Origin: Salinirubrum litoreum | GTDB taxonomy: Archaea > Halobacteriota > Halobacteria > Halobacteriales > Haloferacaceae | Length of the DNA stretch: 64,000 nucleotides | Direction of reading: 5' to 3' | Assembly (NCBI RefSeq): GCF_020567425.1 | Contig: NZ_JAJCVJ010000003.1 | Span: 124,001 to 188,000, forward strand | The notes under the pieces: model-generated | Databases searched by the model: none | Told to the model about the DNA's origin: nothing | What the model saw: only the letters and a program-made list of their open reading frames with translations | Shown here: positions 45,014-54,939 of the stretch, one piece after another | How positions within the stretch are numbered: the first letter of the stretch is position 1 | Layout: the number at the start of each line of letters is the position of its first letter | Position numbers and translations under genes: made by a program

Positions 45014-46474
45014 TCAGTCGTCCTCCGACCCCGTCGCTGTTTCGTTCGCGATCACGCGCTCGCTCGCACCCTGCGGCGCGCCGGGGAGGTCGTCGTCGTA
45101 GCGGTGACAGACCGTGACGTGGCCCGCCGTCGTCTCGATACGCTTTGGTTCGGTCGTCGCGCAGACCGACGTGTACCGATCGTCGAGCGCCTGTACGGCG
45201 GCGGCCTGCCGACCGTCGACGAGCGTCGCGAGGGCGTCACGGACGAGCGTCTCCACCTCGTCGGGGAGCAGTTCCGTGGCCTCTGTGTCGTCGGGCGTCC
45301 CGTCGTCGTCCGACGTCAGATCGGTCGCCGACCAACCGCCCACGTGTTCGTCGTACAGTGCGTCGATCACCGCGTCGTCGGTCGCACTCTCGCGGATCGA
45401 CTCCAACTCCTTGCGCATCGCAGCAGGCTGGATCGTCCCGTTCGCCAGCCGCGTCTTGAACCGGAGGAAGCGCCGCCAGGCGTCGTGTTCCCACTCCCAG
45501 TTCTCCGGCGGGATCACCTTCGGACAGCGCGGGTGGAACGAACATCCGGACGGCGGATCGATCGGCGTCGGGACGTCTCCCTCGAGGGGGATCCGTTCGC
45601 GAACCGCGTCCGGGTTCGGGATCGGGATGGACGACATCAGCGCCTGGGTGTAGGGGTGTTCCGGCGCGTCGAACAGCGGTTTCGTCGGCGCGATCTCAGC
45701 GATCTCGCCGAGGTACATCACCGCGACACGGTCGCAGATCCGCCGGACGACAGAGAGGTCGTGCGTGATGAACAACACGGTGAGGTTCATCTCCCGCTGG
45801 AGCTCGAAGATCAGGTTGAGAATCTGTGCCTGCACGGAGACGTCGAGTGCCGAGGTCGGCTCGTCGGCGACCAGGAGGTTCGGCTCGACGGCCAGTGCGC
45901 GGGCGATCGCGACCCGCTGTCGCTGGCCGCCGGAGAACTCGTGTGGATGCCGATCCAGGTGTTCCTCGCCGAGGCCGACGCGTTCGAGCAACTCGACGGC
46001 TCGCCGAACCCGATCACGTTTCGACTCGCCAATGTCGTGAACCGCCATGGGTTCCGTCAGCGTGCGCCGGACCGTGTACCTCGGGTTCAGCGACGCGAAC
46101 GGGTCCTGGTAGATCATCTGTGCTTCGCTGCGGAACGCCCGAAGCTGAGAGCTGGAGTACTCCGTGATGTCTTCGCCTCTGTAGTAGACGCTCCCGCTCG
46201 TCGGATCGAGGAGGTGCAACAGTGTCCGCGCGAGTGTCGACTTGCCACAGCCCGACTCCCCGACGAGACCGACGATCTCTCCCTGTGCCAGGTCGAGGTC
46301 GACCCCGTCGACTGCCCGGACGGTCTTGACCGTCTTGTCCGGTCTGAGGCGGTTGATCCAGGTGTCACCTTCGGCGAAGTGCTTCGTCAGCCCCTCGAGA
46401 CGGAGTAACGTCTCGTCGTCCGTTCGGTGAGTGTCCGCGACGGGGCTCCCGTTCGTCGTTGCGTCGGAGCTCAT
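45014..46474 (-). CDS. Opp/Dpp ABC transporter ATPase (DppF-like) with C-terminal insertion, dpp operon 3
   Basis: 486 aa from the ATG at 46474, which overlaps the stop of the previous gene by four bases. Walker [10 protein letters not shown], signature [16 protein letters not shown] and Walker [13 protein letters not shown] are intact. The usual C-terminal Cys cluster is split: CSFHPRC comes near residues 310-316, but its other half (VCATTEP, then [11 protein letters not shown]) comes only near 438-458. The insert of about 120 residues between them is acidic and helical (beginning [14 protein letters not shown]). This makes it about 110 aa longer than the DppF-like protein of operon 2. Confidence 0.92.
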   Translation of the reverse strand: MSSDATTNGSPVADTHRTDDETLLRLEGLTKHFAEGDTWINRLRPDKTVKTVRAVDGVDLDLAQGEIVGLVGESGCGKSTLARTLLHLLDPTSGSVYYRGEDITEYSSSQLRAFRSEAQMIYQDPFASLNPRYTVRRTLTEPMAVHDIGESKRDRVRRAVELLERVGLGEEHLDRHPHEFSGGQRQRVAIARALAVEPNLLVADEPTSALDVSVQAQILNLIFELQREMNLTVLFITHDLSVVRRICDRVAVMYLGEIAEIAPTKPLFDAPEHPYTQALMSSIPIPNPDAVRERIPLEGDVPTPIDPPSGCSFHPRCPKVIPPENWEWEHDAWRRFLRFKTRLANGTIQPAAMRKELESIRESATDDAVIDALYDEHVGGWSATDLTSDDDGTPDDTEATELLPDEVETLVRDALATLVDGRQAAAVQALDDRYTSVCATTEPKRIETTAGHVTVCHRYDDDLPGAPQGASERVIANETATGSEDD

Positions 46475-47532
46475 AGTGGGTCCTCCCAGATGCAGGCACT
46501 GTAGTGGTCGTCGTCGACCTCCCGGAGTCGGGGATCGTCGGTCTGGCACTGCTCCGTCGCGTACGGACACCGTGGAGCGAAGTTACACCCCTCGGGGGTG
46601 TCGGCCAGACTGGGGACGTTCCCGGTGATCGGGTGGAGGTCCTGTTCGTCTCTCGTCGGGTCGGGAACCGCGTTGATCAGTCCCTTCGTGTAGGGGTGAC
46701 GCGGATCGTTGAATATCTCCTCGACGGTGCCGTACTCGACGATCCGGCCGGCGTACATCACCGCCACCCGGTCACACGTCCCGGCGACGACGCCGAGGTT
46801 GTGCGTGATCAACAGGACGGACATCCCGAGTCGGTCGTTGAGTTCGCGGATCAGATCGAGGATCTGCGCCTGGATCGTCACGTCGAGTGCGGTCGTCGGT
46901 TCGTCGGCCACGAGCAGATCCGGCTCACAGGCCAGCGCCATCGCGATCATCGCGCGCTGGCGCATCCCGCCGGAGAACTGGTGGGGGTAGTCGTCGATGC
47001 GGTCTTCGGGGCTGGGGATCCCGACCCGGCGCATCAGTTCGATCGCCTCCGTGCGGGAGGCGGACCGACTCATCTCCTGGTGGATGCGCAGTGGTTCACC
47101 GACCTGCCAGCCGATGTCGAAGACGGGGTTCATCGCCGTCATCGGCTCCTGGAAGATCATCGCCATCCGGTTGCCGCGGATGCGGCGCATCTCCTCTTTC
47201 GTCTTCGTCGCGAGGTCCTCCCCTCTGAACATGATCCGGCCGTCCGCGATGTAGCCGGGACGCTGGAGTAGTCGCATGATCGAGAGGCTCGTGACACTCT
47301 TGCCACACCCCGACTCGCCGACGAGTCCGAGGATCTCTCCCTCTTCGATCTCGAAGGAGACCCCGTCGTCGGCCTTGACGGTCCCCTCCTCGGTGTCGAA
47401 GTGGGTGCGGAGGTCCTGCACCGAGAGGATCGGCTCGCCGTCTCGGCGGATCAACTCGAACTCTTCCTCGTCGCTGGCTTCGGTGTACGCGCCGTGTTCG
47501 CCCGTCCGCTCGGACGCGACTCGTTCGCTCAT
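46471..47532 (-). CDS. Opp/Dpp ABC transporter ATPase (DppD-like), dpp operon 3
   Basis: 353 aa. An acidic, likely disordered N-terminus (about 1-33) precedes the ATPase core: Walker A GESGCGKS, signature [16 protein letters not shown], Walker [13 protein letters not shown], then the C-terminal Cys cluster [14 protein letters not shown] with a last Cys in YSACIW. Four-base overlaps (ATGA type) on both sides couple its translation to the permease and to the second ATPase. Confidence 0.94.
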   Translation of the reverse strand: MSERVASERTGEHGAYTEASDEEEFELIRRDGEPILSVQDLRTHFDTEEGTVKADDGVSFEIEEGEILGLVGESGCGKSVTSLSIMRLLQRPGYIADGRIMFRGEDLATKTKEEMRRIRGNRMAMIFQEPMTAMNPVFDIGWQVGEPLRIHQEMSRSASRTEAIELMRRVGIPSPEDRIDDYPHQFSGGMRQRAMIAMALACEPDLLVADEPTTALDVTIQAQILDLIRELNDRLGMSVLLITHNLGVVAGTCDRVAVMYAGRIVEYGTVEEIFNDPRHPYTKGLINAVPDPTRDEQDLHPITGNVPSLADTPEGCNFAPRCPYATEQCQTDDPRLREVDDDHYSACIWEDPL

Positions 47533-48440
47533 GCGCCCGGCCCTCCCTCGGTCGCCGACCGTGGGTCGAGTTCGTCGCGCAGGCCGTCACCCAGCAGGTT
47601 GAACGTCATGACCGTGATCATGATCGCGATCCCCGGGAAGGTGGAGATCCACCACTGATCGGGGAGGTACCCCCGCCCGTCGGCGATCATCACGCCCCAC
47701 GTCGCCGTCGGGGGCTGGACGCCCAGTCCCAGGAAGGAGAGGGACGCCTCGAAGATGATCGCGGTCGCGACGTGGAAGGTCCCCTGGACCAGCACCGGCG
47801 TGAACGCGTTGGGGATCACGTGTTTGAACAGGATCTTCGCGTCTCCGAGCCCGGTGTTCTCGGCGGCTTCGACGAACTCCTCTTCTTTCACGGAGAGGAC
47901 GCTTCCGCGTATGAGTCGGGCGTACTGTGGTGTGTACACGATCCCGATCACCAGGATCACGTTCCGGAGGTTGGGTCCCAAGGCCCCGACCAACGCCAGT
48001 GCGAGCACCAGCGAGGGGAACGACATCATGATGTCCATCAGCCGCATCAGCGTCTCGTCGACCCAGCCGCCGATGTACCCGCCGACTGCGCCGATGGGGA
48101 CGCCGATCGCGACCGCCATCCCGACGGCGAAGACTCCCACCAACAGCGACACACGGGCACCGAACAGGATCCGTGAGAACACGTCACGGCCGGTCAGGTC
48201 GGTCCCGAGCGGGTGGTCGGAAGACGGCCCGGCCAACGACGCGTCGTAGTCCGGTTCTGCGGGGCCGTAGGGCGCAATCAGTGGAGCAGAGATCGCCAGG
48301 ACGATGATCGCCACGACGATCCAGAGCGATACTTTCGCACTCGTGTCGAGGCGGCCGTAGATGTCGATTGCACGCTCCAGGGAGTCCTGTGAGCGTTCGA
48401 CGATCGACCGTTCCTCGTAGGTAGATGTTTCAGTAGCCAT
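47529..48440 (-). CDS. Opp/Dpp-type ABC transporter permease (DppC-like), dpp operon 3
   Basis: 303 aa. Polar N-terminal tail to about residue 35, then the first helix (VSLWIVVAIIVLAISAPLI), a DPPC-like outer loop with HPLGTDLTGRDVFSRI, and the coupling motif FVEAAENTGLGDAKILFKHVIPN. About six helices. Three bases after the DppB-like gene and overlapping the DppD-like gene. Confidence 0.94.
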   Translation of the reverse strand: MATETSTYEERSIVERSQDSLERAIDIYGRLDTSAKVSLWIVVAIIVLAISAPLIAPYGPAEPDYDASLAGPSSDHPLGTDLTGRDVFSRILFGARVSLLVGVFAVGMAVAIGVPIGAVGGYIGGWVDETLMRLMDIMMSFPSLVLALALVGALGPNLRNVILVIGIVYTPQYARLIRGSVLSVKEEEFVEAAENTGLGDAKILFKHVIPNAFTPVLVQGTFHVATAIIFEASLSFLGLGVQPPTATWGVMIADGRGYLPDQWWISTFPGIAIMITVMTFNLLGDGLRDELDPRSATEGGPGA

Positions 48441-48443
48441 TGT

Positions 48444-49415
48444 TCAGTCGTATTTGATCCGCGGGTCGAGAAGCGCGTACGTCAGGTCGACGAGGAGGTT
48501 CATCATCACGAACACACCCGCGATGAACAGGACCAGCCCCTGTATCAGTGGCATGTCGTTCGTCTGTACTGCCTGGTAGAGCAGTCGGCCGATCCCCGGC
48601 CACTGGAACACCTGCTCGACGACGACTGCGCCGTTGAGCAGAAAGCCCACCTGGAGGCCGACGATGGTGACGACCGGGATCAGCGCGTTCCGAAGCGCGT
48701 GGACCAGGATCAGCGCCGACTCTTTGACACCCTTCGCGCGGGCGGTCCGGACGTAGTCCTCGTTGAGCACTTCGACCATCGCCGACCGCGTCAACCGTGT
48801 CACGATGGCGGAGAAGCCGACACCGAGCGTGATGCCGGGGGGCAACGCGGCGTTCAACCAGTCGCCCAGTCCCTCGCTCGGTGCCACGTAGCCGCCGGCC
48901 GGGATCAGGCTCTCCCCGAACCAGTTCTGCCAGAACAGCGCGAACACGAGGATGACCATGATCCCGAGCCAGAACGACGGGACGCTGATGCCGGTGAAGG
49001 CGATGACGCGGCTGAGGTGGTCGACCCAGCCGTCCTTGTACACCGCACTCAGAATCCCCAGCGGGACGGCAATGAACAACGCCACGACGAAGGCGATGAT
49101 GGAGATCTGGATCGTGGGCCAGAGCCGCGAGAGGATCATGTCGGTCACCGGCTGGCGCGTGGCGAACGACCGTCCGAGGTCACCCTGCAGGGCGTTTCCG
49201 AGCCACTTCAGATACTGGATGTAGATCGGTTGATCCAGGCCGAGTCGCGCCTCCAGTTCCGCGACGGTCTGTGGGTCCCTGGCTCTCGGTGGGAGGAGTG
49301 CCGAGACTGCGTCGCCGGGTGCGAGCTTCAACAGCAGGAACACGGCTGCGGTGACCCCGATGAACACCGGGATGAGCAGCAGGATCCGCTTGAGGGTGTA
49401 GTTACCGAGTCCCAT
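48444..49415 (-). CDS. Opp/Dpp-type ABC transporter permease (DppB-like), dpp operon 3
   Basis: 323 aa. Opening YTLKRILLLIPVFIGVTAAV with LAPGDAV after the first helix, and the coupling motif YVRTARAKGVKESALILVHALRN. Separated from the binding protein gene by 233 bases that hold a short stem-loop (CACAC/GTGTG at 49615-49631) and an A/T-rich TTTTAACC box. The permease-ATPase part could therefore have its own promoter or be made in lower amount than the binding protein. Confidence 0.94.
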   Translation of the reverse strand: MGLGNYTLKRILLLIPVFIGVTAAVFLLLKLAPGDAVSALLPPRARDPQTVAELEARLGLDQPIYIQYLKWLGNALQGDLGRSFATRQPVTDMILSRLWPTIQISIIAFVVALFIAVPLGILSAVYKDGWVDHLSRVIAFTGISVPSFWLGIMVILVFALFWQNWFGESLIPAGGYVAPSEGLGDWLNAALPPGITLGVGFSAIVTRLTRSAMVEVLNEDYVRTARAKGVKESALILVHALRNALIPVVTIVGLQVGFLLNGAVVVEQVFQWPGIGRLLYQAVQTNDMPLIQGLVLFIAGVFVMMNLLVDLTYALLDPRIKYD

Positions 49416-49648
49416 CGGTATGCTCCCCTGACGCTGTCGGGCTAGTCAGTGATTGCATCTGTCGGTAGGTTGCTGTACGTCTTGGCATGGTGTGTTGGAT
49501 TCTCTCATGGGTTAAAACATTTCTGCACCCCCACTTCTTCCACCGGGTACGTCGAAAGCAGATCGACAGTCGCTGCGTGTCGACTATCGACGTGACGGGG
49601 ACGTTCGGGTGGGCCACACTGAAATGGTGTGTCGGTGGGAGGGCGGTG

Positions 49649-51469
49649 TCACTCCATCCAGACGGCATCGAGGTCGAAGCGGAACGAACTCCGCTTGACC
49701 TGATAGTTCTGGACGGACTCGCTGACGCCCTGGTTCACGTACGGCCAGCAGATGCCGTTCATCGGGACCATGTCGGTGACGATCTCCAGTGCGTCGCCGT
49801 ACAGTTCCTTGCGCTCCTCTTGATCGGTCGTCTCCTGTGCCCGCTGGATCAGGTCGTCCGACTCCGGGTGTCCGAAGAAGCAGTAGTTGATGCCGTTCCC
49901 GCCGAGGACCTGCGCGAAGTAGTCCGCCGGGTCGAGACCGCTGCCGATGTCCTCGAAGTGGCTCTCGTAGCCCGTGTCGTCGTGGCTGACACCGTTCGTG
50001 TCCCAGTTGCCGATGACCGGCCCCCAGACGGCGGACTTCTCCTTCGGTAGCACTTCCATGCTCATCCCGGCCTGACTGACCGTCTGCTGGACGATGGTCG
50101 CGGTGTCGACGAACCGGGGCTGGTTGGTCGCCCACGCGGTGAATTCGAAGCCCTCGTTGCCGGTCTCCGAGAGGTACTGCTGGGCCTGCTCGGGGTCGTA
50201 CGGGTACTTCGTGATCCGGTCTTCCTGGTAGGACCAGTCGAACGGCGGGACCGGTGCCCACTTGGCACTCGCCTTCCCGTCGAACTTGGTCTGGATGACC
50301 TGCTCGTGGTTGGTCGCCAGTCGGAGCGCCTTCCGCATCTTCTTGCCGTCCTCGTCGATCGTCCCGTAGGCCGGCGACTCCGCGTCGGGTTGGTAGTCCT
50401 CCTCGTAGAGGCGGAACGGCTCGAAGCCGCGAATGTTCATGTAGTGCTCCAGGTGGGAGGCACCCGGCTTCGAGATGGCTCTGAGTCCGTCGGTGTTGTC
50501 GATGTCCTCGACGTTCTGCGACGGGATCGTCTCCGCGAGGTCGATGTCGCCGGTCTGGAGGTTCGTCACCCGCACCGACGACTCGGGGATGATACGGAAC
50601 GTCACCGAGTCCATGTACGGCAGTTGGCCGTTCTCGCCCTCCTTGAAGTAGTTCGGGTTCCGCGTGAGGGTGTAGGAGTCACCCGCCTGCCCCGAGTCGT
50701 ACATGAACGCGCCGGTGCCGTACGTCCCGAAGTCGACCGCACCGATCTGGTCGGGGTTCTCCTCGTAGGCCTCCATCGGCACGATGGAACACTGGCCGAT
50801 ACTGACCAGCGCCGGGAACGCGGCGTTCGGCTTCGCCAGTTCGAAGGTGACCTCGTAGTCGCCCGACGCGTAGACACGCTCCTCGCTGTCGATGCCCTCG
50901 CCCCAGAGCAGTCCGGGGAACGGCCAGCGGCCGGCCGTCGGGTAGTCCTCGTAGAGACTCCCTTCGGTTTTCTCTGCCAGGATCGACGGGTCGAGGATCG
51001 CGTGCCAGTTCTTGACGACGTCCTCGGCCGTCACCTCACGGTCGTACGGTTCGTGGAACTGGACACCCTCGCGGATCTTGAACGTGTACGTCTGGGCGTC
51101 GTCCGACTCGGGTGGTCCCTCCGCGAGGTCCCCCTCGAGTTCCCCGTCGGCGTTGACGTACGTCAGGGTGTTCATCATCTGCCGCATGAACGCCGCGCCG
51201 GTGGCGTCGGACGACCAGTGGGGCCACAGTGGGTCCGTCCGGTCGGCCTGCATCCCGATGACCATCTCGCCGCCTGCGCTGGCGTTGCTCTCGTCGGCCG
51301 TGGTGGTGTCGGTGTCGTCGTCGCCGCTCCCCTCGGTTTCGGTCGTCGTCGTGTCGCCGTCTCCGCCGGTACACCCCGCCAGCATCGACGTCGCGCCGAC
51401 GACACCGGTGCCTCCGAGGAACTTCAGATAATCTCTACGCTCTAGCTTGTTGGGCTGGCTACTAGCCAT
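49649..51469 (-). CDS. ABC transporter substrate-binding lipoprotein (SBP family 5), dpp operon 3
   Basis: 606 aa. Tat-like motif (ERRDYLKFLGG, 10-20), lipobox ending at Cys33, then a Thr/Glu/Asp-rich linker and a complete family-5 receptor (YTFKIREGVQFHEPYDREVTAEDV in part). First gene of the third importer operon. A TATA box lies about 29 bases upstream of the ATG, fitting a leaderless transcript. Ligand unknown. Confidence 0.93.
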   Translation of the reverse strand: MASSQPNKLERRDYLKFLGGTGVVGATSMLAGCTGGDGDTTTTETEGSGDDDTDTTTADESNASAGGEMVIGMQADRTDPLWPHWSSDATGAAFMRQMMNTLTYVNADGELEGDLAEGPPESDDAQTYTFKIREGVQFHEPYDREVTAEDVVKNWHAILDPSILAEKTEGSLYEDYPTAGRWPFPGLLWGEGIDSEERVYASGDYEVTFELAKPNAAFPALVSIGQCSIVPMEAYEENPDQIGAVDFGTYGTGAFMYDSGQAGDSYTLTRNPNYFKEGENGQLPYMDSVTFRIIPESSVRVTNLQTGDIDLAETIPSQNVEDIDNTDGLRAISKPGASHLEHYMNIRGFEPFRLYEEDYQPDAESPAYGTIDEDGKKMRKALRLATNHEQVIQTKFDGKASAKWAPVPPFDWSYQEDRITKYPYDPEQAQQYLSETGNEGFEFTAWATNQPRFVDTATIVQQTVSQAGMSMEVLPKEKSAVWGPVIGNWDTNGVSHDDTGYESHFEDIGSGLDPADYFAQVLGGNGINYCFFGHPESDDLIQRAQETTDQEERKELYGDALEIVTDMVPMNGICWPYVNQGVSESVQNYQVKRSSFRFDLDAVWME

Positions 51470-51494
51470 GTCGTCTATCCAACTCAGGCCGTAC

Positions 51495-51502
51495 GGTAAA
51501 TA
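51495..51502 (-). promoter_or_regulatory. TATA box for dpp operon 3
   Basis: TATTTACC on the minus strand, centred about 29 bases upstream of the ATG at 51469. Confidence 0.55.
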
Positions 51503-51725
51503 GCTATCTCATGATCTCTCGACAAAATGTGTGAAATGTACTCATACACCACACGCCCGTTCGCTCGGGAACGGCCGTCAGACCGACCGATGCGCCACCG
51601 CTGGCGACGGCCGGGCAGAGACACGTCGACGATACCGAGAATAGAGACACGTCGACCCCGCCGAAAGTCGGGACAGGTCGACCTCGCAGACTCGTCGTGC
51701 GAGGTCGAAACCACGGGAGGGCGGG

Positions 51726-53246
51726 CTACAGTCCGTAGAGCGAGCCGAACTTCTCGGTCACGTACTCGACGAACGGGTCGGCCGTGATCTCCCGGCCCGT
51801 CGCTCGCCGGACGAGTTCCTGCGGTCGGTACCGCTGGCCGTGGCGGTGGATCGACTCGGTCATCCACTCGTGGATGGGGTCGAACTCGCCCTCTCGGACG
51901 AGGGTGTCGACGTCGCCGACGTCGTCGGCCATCGCCGCCCAGACCTGCGCCGCGAGGACGCCGTGACCGAGTGTGTAGTTGATGAAGCCGGGGACGTTGA
52001 CCGCCCAGTGTGGATCCTGCAGCGGCCCGTCGCGGTGCGACGTGGGCCGGACACCGAGATACTCTTCGTACTTGTCGGCCCACACCTGCGGGACGTCCGC
52101 GACGGCCAACTCGCCCGCGATCAACGCCTGTTCGATCTCGGTCCGGACGATGATGTGCATGTGGTACGTCAGTTCGTCGGCCGCGGTCCGGATCCGACTC
52201 TCGTCCTGGACGGTGTTGACCGCCTCGTAGGCGTCGGCGGCCGAGACGTCCTCCAACTGGGGGAACTCGGCGCGCAGTTCCGGCATGATCAGTTCCCAGA
52301 AGGCGCGGGACTTGGCGACGTGGTTCTCCCAGACCCCGGACTGCGAGCCGTGGATCGTCAGTCCGCGTGCCCGCGCGAGCGGGGTCCCGTACTCCTCGCG
52401 GGGCAACCCGTGGTGGTAGGTCGTGTGACCGAACTCGTGCATCGTCGCCGTGATCGCGTCGACTGGGTCGGACTCGTCGAACCGGGTCGTCAGTCGGACG
52501 TCGTACGGATTACCGTACGAGAAGGGGTGCGGTGCTTCGTCGAAGCGCGCGTGCGAGCGATCCAACCCGACGACGTCGAGGACGCGTCGATTCACGCGCA
52601 TCTGGCCGGCCGAGTCGTACGGCGCCCGGTCCGAGAAGGCGTCCGACGCGAGATCGACGTCGCTGTCGTGGATCGACGCGATGAGTGGCACGAGTTCGTC
52701 GCGCACCCGGTCGAACACGCGGTTCACCGTCGAGAGGTCGATGAAGGGCTGTGACTCGTAGCCGAGTTTGTTCTTCCAGAGCACTTCGTAGGGGTCACCG
52801 TCGGGATCGACGTGTGCCGCCCACTCCCGCCGTAACTCGATGTGACGCTCGAAGGCGGGCGCGAACTCCGCCCAGTCGTCGTGCTCTTTCGCCCGTTTCC
52901 ACGCCTCGTGTGCGTCGGCCGTCACCTCGGCGAGACGGCGGTTCAGGTCCCGCGGGACGCTGCTGGCGACCTCGTGCTCCCGACGGATCTCACGGACGAT
53001 CGCCTCGTCGCCGCCGGCCAACTCGCTCCCGGCGAGGTCGTCGAGTGCACGACCGAGTGCGTCGCTCGACCGCAGATCGTAGATGGTCTTCGAGAGCGTG
53101 GACCGCTGTCTGCTCCGGGCAGTCGTCCCGCCCGTGGGCATCATCACGTCCGAGTCCCACCGCAGGAGGTGGTCGGTCTGTTCGAGGTCGTGGATCCGGC
53201 CGGCGTACTCCAGGACTGTCTCTCTGGACTGCTCGCTGGGAGCCAT
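51726..53246 (-). CDS. M32-family carboxypeptidase paralogue 2, third zinc ligand replaced
   Basis: 506 aa. Overall a full-length M32 protein: HEFGH (270-274), IRTAADELTYHMH and GPLQDPHW are present. However, the HESQ motif, whose Glu is the third zinc ligand, reads HGSQSGVWEN: residue 300 is Gly (codon GGC), and the following Arg is also changed to Gly. Zinc binding and activity are therefore doubtful, although the rest of the frame is intact and under no sign of decay. Closer to paralogue 3 than to paralogue 1 in its N-terminal region (TxxLxRWDSDVMMPxGG). Located upstream of dpp operon 3 on the same strand. Confidence 0.92.
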   Translation of the reverse strand: MAPSEQSRETVLEYAGRIHDLEQTDHLLRWDSDVMMPTGGTTARSRQRSTLSKTIYDLRSSDALGRALDDLAGSELAGGDEAIVREIRREHEVASSVPRDLNRRLAEVTADAHEAWKRAKEHDDWAEFAPAFERHIELRREWAAHVDPDGDPYEVLWKNKLGYESQPFIDLSTVNRVFDRVRDELVPLIASIHDSDVDLASDAFSDRAPYDSAGQMRVNRRVLDVVGLDRSHARFDEAPHPFSYGNPYDVRLTTRFDESDPVDAITATMHEFGHTTYHHGLPREEYGTPLARARGLTIHGSQSGVWENHVAKSRAFWELIMPELRAEFPQLEDVSAADAYEAVNTVQDESRIRTAADELTYHMHIIVRTEIEQALIAGELAVADVPQVWADKYEEYLGVRPTSHRDGPLQDPHWAVNVPGFINYTLGHGVLAAQVWAAMADDVGDVDTLVREGEFDPIHEWMTESIHRHGQRYRPQELVRRATGREITADPFVEYVTEKFGSLYGL

Positions 53247-53270
53247 ACAGGATGCGCCCGGTGTGAGCGC

Positions 53271-53277
53271 ATAAATC
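53271..53277 (-). promoter_or_regulatory. TATA box for M32 paralogue 2
   Basis: GATTTAT on the minus strand, centred 28 bases upstream of the ATG at 53246. Confidence 0.55.
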
Positions 53278-53381
53278 TATGCACGACCCCGAGTTCCCGG
53301 TCGGCGGCGGCAGACTCGGCGGCGGGGGGCCGGGGCCACCCGGTCCGAAGGCTTATTCCCCGACCTTTCGACTGGTTCCAC

Positions 53382-54341
53382 ATGTCGAACGCGAGTGCAG
53401 ACCTGACGCTTCCGGCCAGCGACGACGACTTCCAGCGCGAGTGGAACAACGACCTCGACCCGATCGCCACGGTAGCGTCCGGCGCGGTCGTCCACTTCGA
53501 GTGTCCCGACGCCCGCGAGGGGCAGTTCGACCTCGACACCACGCTCGAAGACGTCCAGCAGATGGATCACGACCGGGGCATGCCACTCGTCGGGCCACTG
53601 GCGATCGAGGGCCTCGAAGCCGGTGACGTCCTGGAGATCGAGATCCTCGACGTCGCCCACGGTGACGTCGGGTGGACACTGTTCTACCCGGGCGAGCGCG
53701 GCTTCGGCCTCCTCCCCGAGGAGTTCCCCGACTGGGGGTTACACGTCTGGGACCTCTCTGCGGGCGTCGGCGAGTTCGTCGACGGGATCGAGGTTCCCTT
53801 GGCCCCGTTTCCCGGAACGATCGGTCTCGCACCCGCCGAGTCCGGATCGCTCAGTACGACGCCGCCGCGGGCGGTCGGTGGGAACATGGACACGAAGTAC
53901 CTCACGGAAGGGGCGACGCTGTACCTCCCCGTCGAAGTCGACGGCGGACTCTTCGCCGTCGGCGACGGACACGGCACGCAGGGAGACGGTGAGGTCTGTG
54001 GCGGGGCGATCGAGACGGCGATCGACGTCACCTGTCGGTTCGAGCGTCGGACCGACCTCTCGATCGACCAGCCACAGTTTCGGCCGGGGAAGCGACCGGA
54101 GGACTCGCGTCGTCCGACGTCGACCTACGCGACGACGGGTGTCGCGGACGATCTCATGGTCGCGGCGAAGCGCGCCGTCTCCGGGATGGTCGAGCATCTC
54201 CACGACCACCACGGGCTGACACGGGAGCAGGCCTACATCCTCTGTTCGGTCGCCGGCGACCTGACGATCAACGAGATCGTCGACGAACCGAACTACGTGG
54301 TCTCGGTCCACGTCGACGAGGCGCTCCTCTCCGAAGCGTGA
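53382..54341 (+). CDS. Acetamidase/formamidase-family amidohydrolase
   Basis: 319 aa from the ATG at 53382; the frame is open further upstream but that part is antisense to M32 paralogue 2. Family signatures: GPLAIEGLEAGDVLEIEILD, PRAVGGNMDTKYLTEGATLYLPVEVDGGLFAVGDGH, and a C-terminal SVAGDLTINEIVDEPN. Hydrolyses short amides such as formamide or acetamide to ammonia and the acid. Cytoplasmic. Its presence with an amidase and three creatininases supports an amide-nitrogen theme. Confidence 0.92.
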   Translation: MSNASADLTLPASDDDFQREWNNDLDPIATVASGAVVHFECPDAREGQFDLDTTLEDVQQMDHDRGMPLVGPLAIEGLEAGDVLEIEILDVAHGDVGWTLFYPGERGFGLLPEEFPDWGLHVWDLSAGVGEFVDGIEVPLAPFPGTIGLAPAESGSLSTTPPRAVGGNMDTKYLTEGATLYLPVEVDGGLFAVGDGHGTQGDGEVCGGAIETAIDVTCRFERRTDLSIDQPQFRPGKRPEDSRRPTSTYATTGVADDLMVAAKRAVSGMVEHLHDHHGLTREQAYILCSVAGDLTINEIVDEPNYVVSVHVDEALLSEA

Positions 54342-54398
54342 TCGGACGAAGCTGTGCCCCGACAACCTATTAGCCCCCCGTTCGTCTGAGAGCGTGGT

Positions 54399-54923
54399 AT
54401 GCTGAACCACCCGTCACCCCGGCCGGGATCAGAGGGCGACGTTCTGGGCCGCCGGATCGCCGCGACGATCATCGACACCGTCGTCGTCTTCGTCGTCTAC
54501 TACGCCGGACTGCTCGCACTCGCGGGCGTCCTCTCGCGGGGACTCGGGCCGCCGCTTCAGGTGATCAACTACCTGTTCTGGTTCGTCCTCAACGTGTTCG
54601 GCTTCGCACCGATCCTGACGCTGCACGGCGAGTCGTGGCTGTGGTTCCTCACGGCGGCGGCCGTCTGGGGTGGCTACGCCGCAGTCTTCGAGACACTGCG
54701 CGGGCAGACGATCGGCAAGGCGATCACGGGGATCGTGGTGATCCGAACCGACGGCACGCCCGTCGGTCCCCTCCAGGCAACACTCAGGAACCTCACCCGA
54801 GTCGTCGACGGCCTCCTGTACTACTTCGTCGGCCTGATGCTCCTCTCGCTCTCTTCCGACCGACAGCGCCTCGGGGACCGCCTCGGCGGAACCCTCGTCG
54901 TCGGTGTCCGCGACCGCCTCTGA
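54399..54923 (+). CDS. RDD-family membrane protein
   Basis: 174 aa. Begins with a polar stretch, then GRRIAATIIDTVVVFVVYYAGLL (the RDD-type first helix, with R and D positions), two further helices (about 60-85 and 90-105), GQTIGKAITGIVVIRTDG, and a last helix followed by DRQRLGDRLGGTLVV. Small integral membrane protein of unclear function, in some archaea/bacteria linked to ion exchange. 57 bases after the acetamidase-type gene on the same strand. Confidence 0.88.
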   Translation: MLNHPSPRPGSEGDVLGRRIAATIIDTVVVFVVYYAGLLALAGVLSRGLGPPLQVINYLFWFVLNVFGFAPILTLHGESWLWFLTAAAVWGGYAAVFETLRGQTIGKAITGIVVIRTDGTPVGPLQATLRNLTRVVDGLLYYFVGLMLLSLSSDRQRLGDRLGGTLVVGVRDRL

Positions 54924-54939
54924 CCTCGCACTCGCGCGG

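Noticed and set aside
46582-46604. Palindrome CACCCCTCGGGGGTG inside an ATPase gene.
   Set aside because: It falls in the conserved coding region of the DppD-like C-terminus and is explained by codon choice in GC-rich DNA.
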